Part shown: one piece after another, positions 47,629 through 60,310 of the stretch
Layout of the letters: each line of letters begins with the position of its first letter
Numbering within the stretch: position 1 is the first letter of the stretch
Source of the DNA: Gilliamella mensalis
GTDB lineage: Bacteria > Pseudomonadota > Gammaproteobacteria > Enterobacterales > Orbaceae
Direction of reading: 5' to 3'
Assembly (NCBI RefSeq): GCF_900103085.1
Contig: NZ_FMWR01000002.1
Coordinates: 173,427 to 237,426 of the forward strand
DNA length: 64,000 nt
Notes under the pieces: generated by a model
What the model saw: the letters and a program-made list of their open reading frames with translations, nothing else
Database searches by the model: none
What the model was told of the DNA's origin: nothing
Position numbers and translations under genes: made by a program

Positions 47629-49162
47629 ACAGATATTATTAAGCCTAATTTTTGGTGGTATAGCGGTTTTTAGTTATGCCCCATTTCATATTTGGCCTTT
47701 AGCCTTTGTGTCGTTTACGGGGCTATTATGGCTTATTGCCGATAAATCAAAAAAACAGGCCATGTTGCTTGGATTAGTTTGGGGTATTGGCTATTTTACG
47801 GCAGGGATACACTGGGTTTATATTAGTATTAAACAGTATGGCGAGTTACCTGCTTTGGTTGCCATTATCATTTTAGGTCTTTTAATTCTGTATTTGTCAC
47901 TCTACCCGATGCTATTTGCTTTCCTGCTCAGAGTGACAAATCGTTTTGTAGGGCAATTTTCATTTAAGCAGCTTGTGCTTATAGCCCCAGCGCTTTGGCA
48001 AGTAACCGAATTTTTACGTGGTTATATCTTAACAGGATTTGCTTGGTTGCAACTGGGCTATAGCCAGCTTGATAGTCCTATGCGAGCCTATTTCCCTATA
48101 TTTGGGATAGATGGTGTTAATTTACTGCTAACTATTTTGTGTGGATTATTTGTATATTGTATAAAAACAATAAAAAACAAAAAGCCCAAAAGGCACGCAG
48201 CTGGTGCAATTATTGCACTGTTTACGATCTTTTTTGCACCAATTGCATTAAACAATATTAATTGGATCACGGTAGATAATACACGCCCGGCTAATTTTGC
48301 GTTAATTCAAGGAAATATTCCTCAATCAATTCGTTGGACAAAAGAGCAACTCAATAACACATTACAAACCTATGCAAAACTGACTCAAAATAATTTTAAT
48401 AAAGATAAAATTATCATTTGGTCAGAGGCAAGTATCACCGATTACGAAATAAATCAGCAATCTTTTTTACAATATTTAGATAACCAAGCCAGAGCCCATG
48501 ATACTGAAATCGCTGTAGGTATTGTTGATTATCGCTTTAGTAAAGATGGGTATCAATATAATGGAAACATATATAATACCTTATTAGTATTAGGTGAAAA
48601 AGATCCTTACCAATATCCAACAACAAATCGTTATCAAAAACACCATTTAGTGCCTTTTGGAGAATTTACACCGCTAGAGTCAATACTTGAGCCAATTGCT
48701 GAATTGCTCAATATTCCCATGTCATCAATGAAATCTGGGGAAGCAAAACAGCCCCAAATAGAAATAAAAGGCTTTAAATTTACGCCAGCTATTTGTTATG
48801 AAATAATTTTATCGAATTTAATATGGCAAAACTTTGCTCCAGATACCGATTTTTTACTTACTGTTTCAAACGATGCTTGGTTTGGTGATAGCATTGGCCC
48901 TAAGCAACATTTACAAATGGCGCAAGCTAGAGCACTTGAGTTTGGCAGACCTTTGATCCGTAGTACTAATACAGGCATCACCGCAATCATCGATCCACAT
49001 GGCAATATTGTCAAACAAATACCACAATTTAAAACAGGGGTTTTATCGGCAACTGTGTCACCGACAACAGGCTTAACACCTTATGCAAAATGGGGGATTT
49101 TGCCTTATTTTGCTATGATAATATTAATGTTTATCTCACTTTTTATAAAAAAACATTCATAA
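47621..49162 (+). CDS. lnt: Apolipoprotein N-acyltransferase
   Basis: 513 residues, as in Escherichia coli (512). Several N-terminal membrane segments are followed by a nitrilase domain with the catalytic Glu in IIWSEASI, Lys near [15 protein letters not shown] and Cys in TPAICYEI. It adds the third acyl chain to lipoproteins in the inner membrane. A final membrane helix and a lysine-rich end close it. It is translationally coupled to ybeX. Confidence 0.95.
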   Translation: MLKQILLSLIFGGIAVFSYAPFHIWPLAFVSFTGLLWLIADKSKKQAMLLGLVWGIGYFTAGIHWVYISIKQYGELPALVAIIILGLLILYLSLYPMLFAFLLRVTNRFVGQFSFKQLVLIAPALWQVTEFLRGYILTGFAWLQLGYSQLDSPMRAYFPIFGIDGVNLLLTILCGLFVYCIKTIKNKKPKRHAAGAIIALFTIFFAPIALNNINWITVDNTRPANFALIQGNIPQSIRWTKEQLNNTLQTYAKLTQNNFNKDKIIIWSEASITDYEINQQSFLQYLDNQARAHDTEIAVGIVDYRFSKDGYQYNGNIYNTLLVLGEKDPYQYPTTNRYQKHHLVPFGEFTPLESILEPIAELLNIPMSSMKSGEAKQPQIEIKGFKFTPAICYEIILSNLIWQNFAPDTDFLLTVSNDAWFGDSIGPKQHLQMAQARALEFGRPLIRSTNTGITAIIDPHGNIVKQIPQFKTGVLSATVSPTTGLTPYAKWGILPYFAMIILMFISLFIKKHS

Positions 49163-49389
49163 TTTACGATACTGGCATAATTATTGCTTAAATATCATTG
49201 GATTTACATAATTCTCGATGCAATGAATTATTGTAATAATACGCTAATTATTGGTTACACCTAGCTCCAACGATAGATAAATAAACAGTAAAAAGTACTT
49301 TTATGGTAAAAAATAAGTTATAATATACGCCCTTTGTAAAAATATTAAAATTATTTAATATGATACAAAATAAACAGTAGGAGATGAGT

Positions 49390-50298
49390 ATGAACAGAAA
49401 GACAAAATTAACCAAACTAGTGTTATCATTTGCAATGCTAGGTCTCGTAAGTGGTATCGCATTTGCCGATGAACTAACTGGCACACTAGCTAAAATAAAA
49501 GAAAATGGTGTGATTGTCGTAGGACATAGAGAATCATCGGTTCCGTTCTCATATTATGGCAATAATCAAAAAGTCGTTGGTTATTCTCAAGATTACTCAG
49601 ATCTTATTATTGATGCAGTAAGAAAAGAGTTAAATTTGCCTAATCTGCAAATTAAATATTTACCGCTTACTTCTCAAAACCGTATCCCACTGTTACAAAA
49701 TGGTTCTTACGATTTTGAATGTGGTTCAACCACCAATAATCTATCACGTCAACAACAAGTCGATTTTTCAAATACTATCTTCATTGCTGGCACTCGCTTT
49801 TTAGTAAAAACCAATAGCAAAATCACTGATATTGAAGACCTAAAAGGCAAAAGTGTTGTAGTAACTTCAGGCACGACTTCAGAAGTTATGCTCAATAAAA
49901 TTAATACCGAAAAAGGATTAAATATTCGTATTATTGCAACCAAAGATCATGGTGATGCATTCCGCACACTAGAAAGTGGACGAGCAGCAGCATTTCTTAT
50001 CGATGATGCACTGTTAGCGGGCGAACGCTCAAAAGCGAAAAAGCCAGAACAATGGGAAATTGTTGGTAAACCATTATCTTATGAAGCTTATGGCTGCATG
50101 TTACGTAAACAAGATCCGCAATTTAAAGCTTTAGTCGATAAAACGATTGCTGAAGCACAAACATCTGGTGTAGCTGAAAAATCATATAACCGCTGGTTTA
50201 AAGAATCTATTCCACCAAAAGGGTTAAATATGAACTTTGATATGTCACCTGAGATGAAAGAACTTTTCGCTCATCCTAATGATAAATCACTAGATTAA
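49390..50298 (+). CDS. gltI: Glutamate/aspartate ABC transporter binding protein GltI
   Basis: 302 residues. The signal peptide is MNRKTKLTKLVLSFAMLGLV ending near AFA. The start is ATG 49390, because AGGAG lies 6 bases before it; ATG 49384 would touch the box. GVIVVGHRESSVPFSYYG, FECGSTTNNLSRQQQVDFS and the C-terminal PPKGLNMNFDMSPEMKELF match GltI. It captures glutamate or aspartate in the periplasm. TATAAT at 49319 may be its -10. It heads gltI-gltJ-gltK-gltL. Confidence 0.95.
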   Translation: MNRKTKLTKLVLSFAMLGLVSGIAFADELTGTLAKIKENGVIVVGHRESSVPFSYYGNNQKVVGYSQDYSDLIIDAVRKELNLPNLQIKYLPLTSQNRIPLLQNGSYDFECGSTTNNLSRQQQVDFSNTIFIAGTRFLVKTNSKITDIEDLKGKSVVVTSGTTSEVMLNKINTEKGLNIRIIATKDHGDAFRTLESGRAAAFLIDDALLAGERSKAKKPEQWEIVGKPLSYEAYGCMLRKQDPQFKALVDKTIAEAQTSGVAEKSYNRWFKESIPPKGLNMNFDMSPEMKELFAHPNDKSLD

Positions 50299-50387
50299 TA
50301 CACTAATATTTTGCCAAAAGGACGTAGGTAACTGCGTCATCATCTTATTAATTACTATTTACGATTTTTTTACATGTTGGAGTATTT

Positions 50388-51131
50388 ATGACAACAAGTT
50401 GGAATTGGGGGATTTTTCTACAACCAGCGCCATTTGGAGATACTACCTATCTGGGCTGGTTATGGTTAGGTTTCCAAATGACCATTTTGCTAGTTATTAC
50501 ATCAGGAACTGTTGCCTTTTTGATTGGTTCATTATTTGGTGTACTGAGAACATTGCCTAACCGTTTTTTATCTGGCTTAGGTACAAGCTATGTTGAAATT
50601 TTTAGAAATATCCCGCTAATTATTCATTTATTCTTTTGGGTTGAAGTAGTTCCAGCTCTGGTACCTGAATCTATTCGTGATTGGTTGTATAATGATCTTG
50701 ACCCTATGGTATTTACCTTGTTAATGTCAACCATAGGATTAGGATTATTTACCGGTGCACGTATTTGTGAGCAAGTGAGAGCGGCCATTCAGTCAATTCC
50801 TGCTGGCCAAAGAAGTGCTGGCATTGCATTAGGATTAACCTTAAAACAAACCTATTTATATATTTTATTGCCTAATGCTTATCGACGCGTGTTACCGCCA
50901 TTAACATCTGAAATATTAAACATGGTTAAAAACTCAGCTGTTGCATCAACCGTTGGGTATATTGAATTAACCAAACAAGCAAACCAATTGCTTGAACACG
51001 CAGGGCAACCTTATGAATCATTCATAGCCATTACATTTGGGTATGTACTTATCAATGTCGTTATCATGTTTACTATGCAATATATTGAGAAAAGAGTAAG
51101 ACTTCCTGGCGTATTAGGAGGTAAATCATGA
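50388..51131 (+). CDS. gltJ: Glutamate/aspartate ABC transporter permease GltJ
   Basis: 247 residues, about five membrane helices. [20 protein letters not shown] and [18 protein letters not shown] match the family, and the EAA loop is [20 protein letters not shown]. It forms the channel with GltK. It overlaps gltK by 4 bases. Confidence 0.94.
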   Translation: MTTSWNWGIFLQPAPFGDTTYLGWLWLGFQMTILLVITSGTVAFLIGSLFGVLRTLPNRFLSGLGTSYVEIFRNIPLIIHLFFWVEVVPALVPESIRDWLYNDLDPMVFTLLMSTIGLGLFTGARICEQVRAAIQSIPAGQRSAGIALGLTLKQTYLYILLPNAYRRVLPPLTSEILNMVKNSAVASTVGYIELTKQANQLLEHAGQPYESFIAITFGYVLINVVIMFTMQYIEKRVRLPGVLGGKS

Positions 51132-51808
51132 TGGATTTAGAATGGGGACAAATCCTACCTAATTTACCTTATATTATGAGTGGAATGTTATTAACTTTAG
51201 AGATAACCATTACCGCAGTGATTTTTGGTATTGTTTGGGGCACACTACTTGCCATTATGCGACTTTCATCGATTAAGGTGCTACATTGGTTTGCTTTATG
51301 CTATGTAAATATATTCCGCTCCATTCCATTAATGATGGTTTTGCTCTGGTTTTATTTACTAGTGCCTCAACTATTAGAAAAGATTTTAAATCTTCCTCCT
51401 ACAACAGATATACGTTTTGTGTCGGCATTAATCGCTTTTGCTTTATTTGAAGCAGCCTATTATTCGGAAATTATTCGAGCAGGCATTCAAAGTGTATCTA
51501 AAGGTCAAATCAGTGCAGCACTAGCACTCGGTATGACTAAAGGTCAGGCATTAAGAATGGTTGTTTTACCACAAGCATTCAGGATTATGACACCATTATT
51601 GTTGACGCAAGGTATTATCTTATTCCAAGATACAACGCTTATTTATACCTTAAATTTAGCTGATTTCTTCTATCGTGCGGTCAATATTGTGGGCAATAGA
51701 GATGGTTTAATCGTTGAGATGGTATTATTTACTGGAGCAGTTTATTTTGTTATTTGCTTCACCGTTTCACGTCTAGTTAATTATTTTAAGAAAAGGATTA
51801 CTCGATGA
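51128..51808 (+). CDS. gltK: Glutamate/aspartate ABC transporter permease GltK
   Basis: 226 residues, about five membrane helices. [20 protein letters not shown] and the EAA loop [20 protein letters not shown] follow the family. Two adjacent ATGs (51128, 51131) are possible starts. Four-base overlaps link it with gltJ and gltL. Confidence 0.94.
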   Translation: MMDLEWGQILPNLPYIMSGMLLTLEITITAVIFGIVWGTLLAIMRLSSIKVLHWFALCYVNIFRSIPLMMVLLWFYLLVPQLLEKILNLPPTTDIRFVSALIAFALFEAAYYSEIIRAGIQSVSKGQISAALALGMTKGQALRMVVLPQAFRIMTPLLLTQGIILFQDTTLIYTLNLADFFYRAVNIVGNRDGLIVEMVLFTGAVYFVICFTVSRLVNYFKKRITR

Positions 51809-52530
51809 TCTCCTTAGAAAATATATCAAAATGGTATGGACAATTTCAAGTATTAAAAAACTGCACTACTCGCGTCGGTAAAGGCGAAGTTGTAGTCGTT
51901 TGTGGTCCTTCAGGTTCAGGTAAATCAACCTTGATAAAAACAGTTAATGCCTTAGAGCCTATTCAAGAGGGAAAAATTATTATTGATGGAACTGAAATAA
52001 CCAGTAAATCAACTAATTTAGCTAAATTACGTTCTAAAGTGGGTATGGTTTTTCAACATTTTGAACTATTCCCTCATTTAACCATTTTAAAAAATCTAAC
52101 GCTTGCCCAAATAAAAGTGTTAGGCCGAGCCGATGAAGAAGCCCGCGAAAAAGCACTTAACCTGTTAGAGCGTGTTGGTTTACTTGCTCATGCAGATAAA
52201 TATCCTGCACAGCTTTCAGGCGGTCAACAGCAACGTGTGGCCATTGCTCGTGCTTTATGTATGGATCCGATTGTTATGTTGTTTGACGAACCAACCTCAG
52301 CGCTTGATCCTGAAATGGTAAATGAAGTATTAGATGTTATGGTTGAGCTCGCTTATGAAGGCATGACCATGATGGTTGTTACTCACGAAATGGGCTTTGC
52401 ACGTAAAGTTGCACATCGTGTTATCTTTATGGATGCAGGTGAAATTATTGAAGATACATCAAAAGAGCAGTTCTTTACTAATCCACAATCAGATCGTGCT
52501 AAAGACTTTTTAGCTAAGATTATCCATTAA
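51805..52530 (+). CDS. gltL: Glutamate/aspartate ABC transporter ATPase GltL
   Basis: 241 residues, the same as in Escherichia coli. Walker A is [16 protein letters not shown], the Q-loop [14 protein letters not shown], the signature [16 protein letters not shown], Walker [16 protein letters not shown] and the switch His [10 protein letters not shown]. It powers the GltJK channel. It is the last gene before a strong terminator. Confidence 0.96.
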   Translation: MISLENISKWYGQFQVLKNCTTRVGKGEVVVVCGPSGSGKSTLIKTVNALEPIQEGKIIIDGTEITSKSTNLAKLRSKVGMVFQHFELFPHLTILKNLTLAQIKVLGRADEEAREKALNLLERVGLLAHADKYPAQLSGGQQQRVAIARALCMDPIVMLFDEPTSALDPEMVNEVLDVMVELAYEGMTMMVVTHEMGFARKVAHRVIFMDAGEIIEDTSKEQFFTNPQSDRAKDFLAKIIH

Positions 52531-52540
52531 GTTAATTATT

Positions 52541-52565
52541 ACAGGGCTTATCGCCCTGTTTTATT
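52541..52565 (+). terminator. Rho-independent terminator of gltIJKL
   Basis: ACAGGGC and GCCCTGT form a 7-base stem over TTATC, followed by TTTTATT. It lies 11 bases after gltL and points rightward; its trailing T-run faces recD, which is convergent. Confidence 0.9.
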
Positions 52566-52628
52566 ATGCTTTCTCGACTTATCTATTTTATAACAAATAA
52601 GCTGTGCTAGCGCATTTAAAAAATAAAC

Positions 52629-54500
52629 TTAATCATTATTCTGTAATAAACTAACTAAACCACTATGCCTTTGTGTTTGTGATTTAATTGCTTGCAATAA
52701 GATTGCTTCAGTCGCATAAATTGAAACATTTTTTTTAGCGCGGGTAATTGCTGTATAAAGCAAAGAACGATTAAGCAATGGTGAATAATCGGTCGGTAAC
52801 ACAATATTCACATCATCGAATTCTGAACCTTGCGATTTATGGATTGTCATAGCGTAAGCCGTTTCATGCTCAGGTAATCGAAATGGCGAAAATCCTTTAA
52901 TAGAACCATCAGAAAAAGGGAAATACACTCGTAATTTTGATCTATTATTTTCAGCCATTAATGTAATGCCAATATCACCATTATACAGCCCTAATGAAGT
53001 ACTATTTCGTAAAATCATAATTGGACGACCAACATACCATGCTTCTTTATTTTTCAAATTAATCAATTTATTTTTAGCTAATAGTAACTCAATTTGCTTG
53101 TTTAATCCCTCTACACCAAAATGTCCTTCTCTTACTGCACAAAGTAAGCGATATTCGGCAAATTTAGCTAAAACTGATGCAATATCATTAGTTCCATATT
53201 GCTTAATAATATTTAAATAATGTTTATAGTGATTAATACTATCATGTAAAACATCTTCATAAACTTGGTGGGATGAAAGTACATGATATTGGATATCACT
53301 TAATGACTCATCTATTAATAATTTTTTAACGACAGCTGATCGTCCCTCTTTGACTGCATTAGCCAACAAACCGATACCAGAGGATTCGTTAAAACGATAG
53401 CTTTTTTGTAATAAACAAATACTGTCAGTGATTGTTGCTGTTTGCTCGCAAGCAGGCACAACATAGCCAGTTAATTGGCTTAGCTCTTTTGCTCGTGGTT
53501 TACTATAGCCATTTATAATAAAGGTACAAAGATCACCAAATACAGCACCGGCTTCAACTGATGAGAGCTGATCTTTATCACCTAACAAAATCAAACGTGC
53601 AGAAGTGGGTAAAGCTTCAATAACTCTTGCCATCATATTTAAATCAACCATTGATGCTTCATCGATGACTAATACGTCGACATGCAATGGATTATTCTTA
53701 TCATGCTTGAAAGAACGATTATCTACTTTTGCACCTAATAAACGATGTAAAGTGATCGCTTCTGCTTTTATATTTAGTGATACAAAAGAGAGTTGCTCGA
53801 TTGTTCGACTCAATGATTCAGTTAATCTTGATGCCGCTTTCCCCGTCGGGGCTGCCGTAATAATTCGAGTATTAGGATTGGTTAACAAAATTCCGGCTAA
53901 AATTTTAGCCACAGTCGTTGTTTTACCCGTACCAGGTCCACCCGAAATAATCGCGACTTTACGCGTTAATGCCGCAGCAACGGCCACTTTCTGCCAATCA
54001 ATTTCAGTATGATTATAGGTAAAAAGCTGATTAAGTATACTGCATAAATCAGCATCGCAATTTGACTCCTCATTAAAAATTGTGTGATTGAAATATTGAG
54101 CAACATTTTTTTCATCCAACCACATTCTTTGAAAATAGAGTTTGTTTTCAATAAGGATAAGCGGTGATAAATTTATTCCATCACTCACAACTTGACTATT
54201 TTGTGCTTGTTCAAGTGTTTTTTTCCAATCTTGCTCGTTTGGCGAGCATAAATCTAACCAAAGTTGAGGCTCAATCGCGGCTTGGTTTAAGTAACTAAGA
54301 TCCAAGCAAACGTGACCAGATCTTACCTCTTTACTTAGCGATATTACCAAAAAACTGAATCGTTTAATCGTAACATCATCATTTAACTTTGCTTTATTAG
54401 TTAAAAATGCAGCCAAATGAATATCCAGCAAACTAATTTGACTGTCTTGTTTAAATTGGTTTAACCATTCGTTTAACATACTATATTTTCTGGGATTCAC
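52629..54500 (-). CDS. recD: Exodeoxyribonuclease V subunit alpha RecD
   Basis: 623 residues (608 in Escherichia coli). SF1B helicase motifs appear in order: Walker A IISGGPGTGKTTTVAKIL, DVLVIDEASMVDLNMMARVI, LLGDKDQLSSVEAGAVFGDL and the C-terminal YAMTIHKSQGSEFDDVNIVL with LLYTAITRAKK. RecD is the fast 5'-3' helicase of RecBCD and controls its Chi response. The usual neighbour recB is not upstream; instead there is a pseudogene remnant. The start is GTG 54500 or ATG 54479; neither has a clear binding site. Confidence 0.94.
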   Translation of the reverse strand: MNPRKYSMLNEWLNQFKQDSQISLLDIHLAAFLTNKAKLNDDVTIKRFSFLVISLSKEVRSGHVCLDLSYLNQAAIEPQLWLDLCSPNEQDWKKTLEQAQNSQVVSDGINLSPLILIENKLYFQRMWLDEKNVAQYFNHTIFNEESNCDADLCSILNQLFTYNHTEIDWQKVAVAAALTRKVAIISGGPGTGKTTTVAKILAGILLTNPNTRIITAAPTGKAASRLTESLSRTIEQLSFVSLNIKAEAITLHRLLGAKVDNRSFKHDKNNPLHVDVLVIDEASMVDLNMMARVIEALPTSARLILLGDKDQLSSVEAGAVFGDLCTFIINGYSKPRAKELSQLTGYVVPACEQTATITDSICLLQKSYRFNESSGIGLLANAVKEGRSAVVKKLLIDESLSDIQYHVLSSHQVYEDVLHDSINHYKHYLNIIKQYGTNDIASVLAKFAEYRLLCAVREGHFGVEGLNKQIELLLAKNKLINLKNKEAWYVGRPIMILRNSTSLGLYNGDIGITLMAENNRSKLRVYFPFSDGSIKGFSPFRLPEHETAYAMTIHKSQGSEFDDVNIVLPTDYSPLLNRSLLYTAITRAKKNVSIYATEAILLQAIKSQTQRHSGLVSLLQNND

Positions 54501-54504
54501 TCAT

Positions 54505-54830
54505 TTATAATCCAATTATATCGTTAACTTTATCTTTTGGATAAGTCAGTTTAGATCTTAAACTAAGATTTTTATTTTCATTTGGATTTAACTTAAACTG
54601 CCACGTTAATTCGCCGGTTTCTTTATTATAGTTTGCACTATCATTTTAGCTTCATCAAGTACGACGGTCTTATTGATAATATTTGGTAGCTGCTCATAAA
54701 CTCCAATATCAATAGATAGCGACTTGGCATTTTTACATCAATAGTATAGGCATATTTTTGTGAAATATCATTGCTAAATAACGAAGGTTTTGGTGCTTCA
54801 TTAATATTACGATTACATGAAATAAAAATA
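54505..54830 (-). pseudogene. DUF4139 (MuiA-type) C-terminal remnant
   Basis: The last readable frame, NKETGELTWQFKLNPNENKN and SKLTYPKDKVNDIIGL to the stop at 54505, is the typical end of DUF4139 proteins (mucoidy inhibitor A type). A second frame upstream gives SLSIDIGVYEQLPNIINKTV and VVLDEAK, and a third gives SNDISQKYAYTIDVKM. At least two frameshifts separate them. Only the C-terminal part of the original gene survives, ending 5 bases before the recD start. Confidence 0.7.
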
Positions 54831-56320
<1,490 letters not shown>

Positions 56321-56325
56321 AAATT

Positions 56326-57015
56326 ATGAATAAATTAAGCGATATTGCCATTTCAATCGGACGCAGTAAATTCTATCCATTTTTTTGTATATTATGTGTC
56401 ACGCTAGCATTCTTATATACTGATCCATTTACTCAATTTGACTTACGCTATACTGCTTCTTACATAGGTGCTTTTTGCGGTCTACTATGTGTCATTTTAT
56501 TAGCAAAACGTAAAAATATGGGTAATATATTAGGTATGTTTGCCGTCGTTGCAGAATGTTGTGCTAATATTCTTGGTGGCAATATTGGTGCAGGACTACC
56601 GCCTATCTACTATTTTTGTTCACATATCTATGGTTTATTCACTTGGCAAAAGAACCTTGATAAGGATAAAAACGTTAAGGTCCGCTCCCTCAATGAAACC
56701 GCATTTTTAGGCACACTCATATTTCTTATTGCTGCTGCTTTTTTCAATGTTTATTTAACTAATGAAATTGGTGCAACCAATACAACTTATCAACTCATGA
56801 CTAACTGTTTCATCTTTGGATTAGGTATTGTTGCTCAGTTATTATTAATGATGAGATATGCGTTTAATTGGTATTTATGGGTCATATTGAACATACTTGT
56901 GATTGGATTAAATATCTATACCAATAATATCGTTATCGCCACACAATACTTGATTTATCTATTTAATGCCATTTATGGCATTTGTGAATGGAAGCGCTCT
57001 GAACAAAAAGAATAG
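56326..57015 (+). CDS. pnuC: Nicotinamide riboside transporter PnuC
   Basis: 229 residues, about seven membrane helices. CCANILGGNIGAGLPPIYYF, HIYGLFTWQKNLD and LIYLFNAIYGICEWKRS follow the family, whose W-x-x-W-like contacts bind nicotinamide riboside. It supplies NadR, with which it forms an operon for NAD salvage. It is terminated by the long hairpin at 57062. Confidence 0.94.
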   Translation: MNKLSDIAISIGRSKFYPFFCILCVTLAFLYTDPFTQFDLRYTASYIGAFCGLLCVILLAKRKNMGNILGMFAVVAECCANILGGNIGAGLPPIYYFCSHIYGLFTWQKNLDKDKNVKVRSLNETAFLGTLIFLIAAAFFNVYLTNEIGATNTTYQLMTNCFIFGLGIVAQLLLMMRYAFNWYLWVILNILVIGLNIYTNNIVIATQYLIYLFNAIYGICEWKRSEQKE

Positions 57016-57061
57016 ACATACCAGATTTGTCCAAAATTTCAGAAAAGACTCTGTTTCAGTA

Positions 57062-57100
57062 TAAAAAATAGAAAATAAAATGCTTATTTTCTATTTTTTA
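57062..57100. terminator. Bidirectional terminator between pnuC and pcm
   Basis: A 17-base perfect stem, TAAAAAATAGAAAATAA with TTATTTTCTATTTTTTA, closes over AATGC. T-runs occur at the end on both strands. It serves pnuC (rightward) and pcm (leftward), which converge. Confidence 0.88.
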
Positions 57101-57117
57101 TTTGAAATGAATACAAA

Positions 57118-57756
57118 CTACTCTATATCGCCTTTAACCAAAGGTACAAATATCACCTCGCCCATATTTTTTGCTACGAAGTGATTGCCATCACGCTCAA
57201 TTAATTGCAGAACTTGTTTATTTTCACCGACTGGAATAACTAACCGCCCTTTATCCGCTAATTGTTCTAACAAGCTTTGTGGAACTTCGGATGCAGCAGC
57301 CGTAACAATAATGCCATTAAATGGCCCACGCTCCGGCCAGCCTAACCAGCCATCTCCATGACGCGTTGAAATGTTGTGAATATCAAGTTGCTTTAAACGG
57401 CGTTTAGTGTTCCATTGTAGGCTTTTAATGCGTTCTACCGAACAAACATGATCAACTAACTTAGCCAAAACAGCGGTTTGATACCCCGATCCTGTACCAA
57501 TTTCGAGTACTTTAGAATTAGGCTCTAATTTTAATAGTTCTGTCATCTTTGCGACAATATAAGGTTGAGAAATGGTTTGACCACTACCAATTGGTAGAGA
57601 TCGATTATCATAAGCTTGATGCGAAAGTGCTTCATCAACAAAATGCTCCCGAGGAATAGAAGCAATAGCATCTAAAACACGATCATCTTTTATTCCTTGC
57701 TGGCGCAGGAATTTAATTAAGGATTGCATTTTTAGATTTTGCATTGGGTTATTCAT
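57118..57756 (-). CDS. pcm: Protein-L-isoaspartate O-methyltransferase
   Basis: 212 residues (208 in Escherichia coli). [40 protein letters not shown], the SAM loop [18 protein letters not shown] and [16 protein letters not shown] ISTRHGDGW are conserved. It repairs isoaspartyl damage. In Escherichia coli surE lies between truD and pcm; here surE is missing and pcm overlaps truD by 8 bases. Confidence 0.96.
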   Translation of the reverse strand: MNNPMQNLKMQSLIKFLRQQGIKDDRVLDAIASIPREHFVDEALSHQAYDNRSLPIGSGQTISQPYIVAKMTELLKLEPNSKVLEIGTGSGYQTAVLAKLVDHVCSVERIKSLQWNTKRRLKQLDIHNISTRHGDGWLGWPERGPFNGIIVTAAASEVPQSLLEQLADKGRLVIPVGENKQVLQLIERDGNHFVAKNMGEVIFVPLVKGDIE

Positions 57757-58771
57757 TTCCTATTATTAATTCACGAATCACACTTGTCGCATAACAACCA
57801 GATGATAAATAAAAATCAAGCTCAAGCGTACAACTATCCAGCCATAGCCAATTAAGCTTCTCTGCTCGTAACAATAACGATCTTCTTGCAGTCGCCACTC
57901 GTTCTTGTTTAAATAGAGCATTAAATTCAGACCAATTTTCTAAACACTTTTGCTCAAATTCTAGCGCTTTATATAATGTACCAAGCGGTGAATCTCCTAA
58001 CAGTGGAGCTGTAATATTAAGTTCAGCGTTTTCTAGACGCTGCTGTAACACCGTTAATTCATCAGCTTGAGCAACAAACCAGCTACCACGTTGCGCTAAT
58101 TGTAATATATCACCATCAAGCACCGTTTGATGCAAATTTTGTGCAATTCGTTGACTGATAATATCATTGAAAATCGCACTTCGTGCTGCTGAAAGATAAA
58201 AGCCACGTTTTTTACGATCTTTAACCGAAATTTCACCACTGGCCCATTTTATGGCTTGAGTAATATTATTTTCATCACGACCAAAACGCTGCTCGCCAAA
58301 ATAATTAGGCACACCATGTCGTTTGATTAACGCTAATTTAGAATCAATTTCAGATTGAGCATTTAAATTTCTTAATCTAATTTTAAAATAATTACCCTTT
58401 AATGCACCTATTTTTAATTTCTTATTATGCCGAGTGACTGTTAATATTTTACACCCTGCCAAATCAAATGCCGAAAAGTCAGGCGTTTGCTGACCTGGCA
58501 TATGTAAACTAAACCACTGTTCAGTGACAGCTTGGCGATCTTTCAGTCCAGCATAACTTACGAGCTTTGCTGGAATACCAACATATTTAGCTAACTGTTC
58601 AGCGACAAAAACAGTATTACAATCACGTTTTTGCAAAAAAACTAAAACATGTTCACCATCGCCAGTCAGTTCAAAACCGAGATCCTCTGTGACGACAAAA
58701 TCTTCGTATTGTTGTTTATATTGCCCTGTGGTGGTTGGTTTTCCATATAAATAATTAAGTTGTGCTAACAC
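57749..58771 (-). CDS. truD: tRNA pseudouridine13 synthase TruD
   Basis: 340 residues (349 in Escherichia coli). The catalytic Asp lies in [33 protein letters not shown] and [10 protein letters not shown] are conserved. It makes pseudouridine at position 13 of tRNA-Glu. A gap of 21 bases separates it from ispF. Confidence 0.95.
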   Translation of the reverse strand: MLAQLNYLYGKPTTTGQYKQQYEDFVVTEDLGFELTGDGEHVLVFLQKRDCNTVFVAEQLAKYVGIPAKLVSYAGLKDRQAVTEQWFSLHMPGQQTPDFSAFDLAGCKILTVTRHNKKLKIGALKGNYFKIRLRNLNAQSEIDSKLALIKRHGVPNYFGEQRFGRDENNITQAIKWASGEISVKDRKKRGFYLSAARSAIFNDIISQRIAQNLHQTVLDGDILQLAQRGSWFVAQADELTVLQQRLENAELNITAPLLGDSPLGTLYKALEFEQKCLENWSEFNALFKQERVATARRSLLLRAEKLNWLWLDSCTLELDFYLSSGCYATSVIRELIIGNE

Positions 58772-58792
58772 TTGTATTGCCTATTTTTAAAT

Positions 58793-59278
58793 TTAATCTA
58801 CTTTAGATTTTTTGCTTAATAACACGACTGCTTGACAAGCAATACCTTCTTTGCGCCCAGTAAAGCCCAATTGCTCTGTCGTTGTTGCTTTGACACTAAT
58901 TTGATCAAAATGAACATTTAGATCTTCAGCAATATTTACTCGCATTTGATCAACATGTGGTCGCATTTTTGGTTCTTGTGCAATGATAGTGGTATCCAAA
59001 TTCACTAATTCATAGCCTTTTTGTTGAACAAGGATGTACACTTCTTTCAATAATATTCGACTATCAATACCTTTATATTTTGGATCCGTATCAGGAAATA
59101 GCTTACCAATATCCCCTAATGCTAATGCACCAATCAACGCATCGATTATTGCATGCAATACAACATCACCATCAGAATGCGCAATAAGCCCATATTGATA
59201 AGGAATTTTTACGCCAGCAAGGATTATCGGACCCTCGCCACCAAATTTATGAACATCAAACCCATGCCCTATTCTCAT
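58793..59278 (-). CDS. ispF: 2-C-methyl-D-erythritol 2,4-cyclodiphosphate synthase
   Basis: 161 residues (159 in Escherichia coli). Zn ligands are in [12 protein letters not shown] and [29 protein letters not shown] and [20 protein letters not shown] are conserved. It performs the cyclisation step of the non-mevalonate isoprenoid pathway. ispD, the preceding pathway gene, lies 4 bases upstream. Confidence 0.97.
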   Translation of the reverse strand: MRIGHGFDVHKFGGEGPIILAGVKIPYQYGLIAHSDGDVVLHAIIDALIGALALGDIGKLFPDTDPKYKGIDSRILLKEVYILVQQKGYELVNLDTTIIAQEPKMRPHVDQMRVNIAEDLNVHFDQISVKATTTEQLGFTGRKEGIACQAVVLLSKKSKVD

Positions 59279-59282
59279 ACTT

Positions 59283-59993
59283 TTACCTATTTAGACTCTG
59301 CTTAGTTAAATAAAAAGTTGCCAACGCTAAATCTTCAGGACGCGTTATTTTTATATTATCTCGGCGACATTCAATCAATAAAGGGTGCCCGCCACAATAC
59401 TCAATGGCTGAAGCTTCATCCGTGATGGCAACACCATGATCTAAAGCTTGTTGCAAACATGATCTTAATTCGCCGGCATTAAACAGTTGAGGCGTTGCTG
59501 CCCCCCATAAATAAGTACGATCTTCAGAATAATCAACAACGGTATCATTATCTTGATACGCTCGTTTTATTGTATCACTCACACGGGTAGCTAATAACCC
59601 ACCTTGTTTTTTATTTATTACCGTTGTGATTAACCGAGTAATATCATCATGATCAACACAAGGTCTTGCGGCATCATGAACTAAAGCCCATTGATCATCA
59701 TTTAATAATTGCAACCCAGCTAACACCGAATCGGCTCGCGTTTTGCCACCTAAAGTGACATTAATCTTATCGTGTAAAGCGATCGAAAGCGTATTAAATA
59801 TGTCATCTTCAGGACTAATAACAACAATAACTTTGGTTATTTGCTCATGAGTTAATAATTTATTTAACGTATGTTCTAAGATCGTCTTTGAATCGATTTT
59901 TAAATACTGTTTAGGAACTTGGCTATTCATACGGCTACCAATTCCGGCAGCTGGCACAATAGCGGTGATATGATTGGTGTTCACATTATGCAT
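59283..59993 (-). CDS. ispD: 2-C-methyl-D-erythritol 4-phosphate cytidylyltransferase
   Basis: 236 residues, the same as in Escherichia coli. [20 protein letters not shown] is the CTP-binding loop; [29 protein letters not shown] and [13 protein letters not shown] follow. It activates MEP with CTP. It overlaps ftsB by one base, as the conserved ftsB-ispD pair. Confidence 0.97.
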   Translation of the reverse strand: MHNVNTNHITAIVPAAGIGSRMNSQVPKQYLKIDSKTILEHTLNKLLTHEQITKVIVVISPEDDIFNTLSIALHDKINVTLGGKTRADSVLAGLQLLNDDQWALVHDAARPCVDHDDITRLITTVINKKQGGLLATRVSDTIKRAYQDNDTVVDYSEDRTYLWGAATPQLFNAGELRSCLQQALDHGVAITDEASAIEYCGGHPLLIECRRDNIKITRPEDLALATFYLTKQSLNR

Positions 59994-60292
59994 TATCGTT
60001 TTTTCGAATCTGAATCAATTATAATTCGATAAAAATATTCATTAGGTTTAACCATACCCAAATGGCTACGGGCGCGCTCCTCTATTGCTTCATAACCGCG
60101 TTGTAAATCGTTAATTTCAGCAAACATCTGTTCGTTACGAGCCTTTAGTTTTTCATTATCAGCACGCAAATTTACTAACATTTCGACATTATCTTGGTAA
60201 TCGTACACATTATTTTTACCATACCATAAAGAATATTGCAGATACCCTAGTACAACCAATAGCAATAAAGGAAGCTTCCATCTTTTCATCAA
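59993..60292 (-). CDS. ftsB: Cell division protein FtsB
   Basis: 99 residues (103 in Escherichia coli). One membrane helix (LPLLLLVVLGYLQYSLWYG) is followed by a coiled coil (VEMLVNLRADNEKLKARNEQ) and EERARSHLGMVKPNEYFYRI. FtsB links FtsL and FtsQ at the divisome. It is next to tusE, with a gap of 18 bases. Confidence 0.95.
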   Translation of the reverse strand: MMKRWKLPLLLLVVLGYLQYSLWYGKNNVYDYQDNVEMLVNLRADNEKLKARNEQMFAEINDLQRGYEAIEERARSHLGMVKPNEYFYRIIIDSDSKKR

Positions 60293-60310
60293 TTTAATCT
60301 CAACCTTTAT

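Noticed and set aside
51805..52530. Glutamine transporter ATPase (GlnQ) instead of GltL
   Set aside because: The operon has two permeases and a GltI-type binding protein in the order of gltIJKL, which favours glutamate/aspartate.
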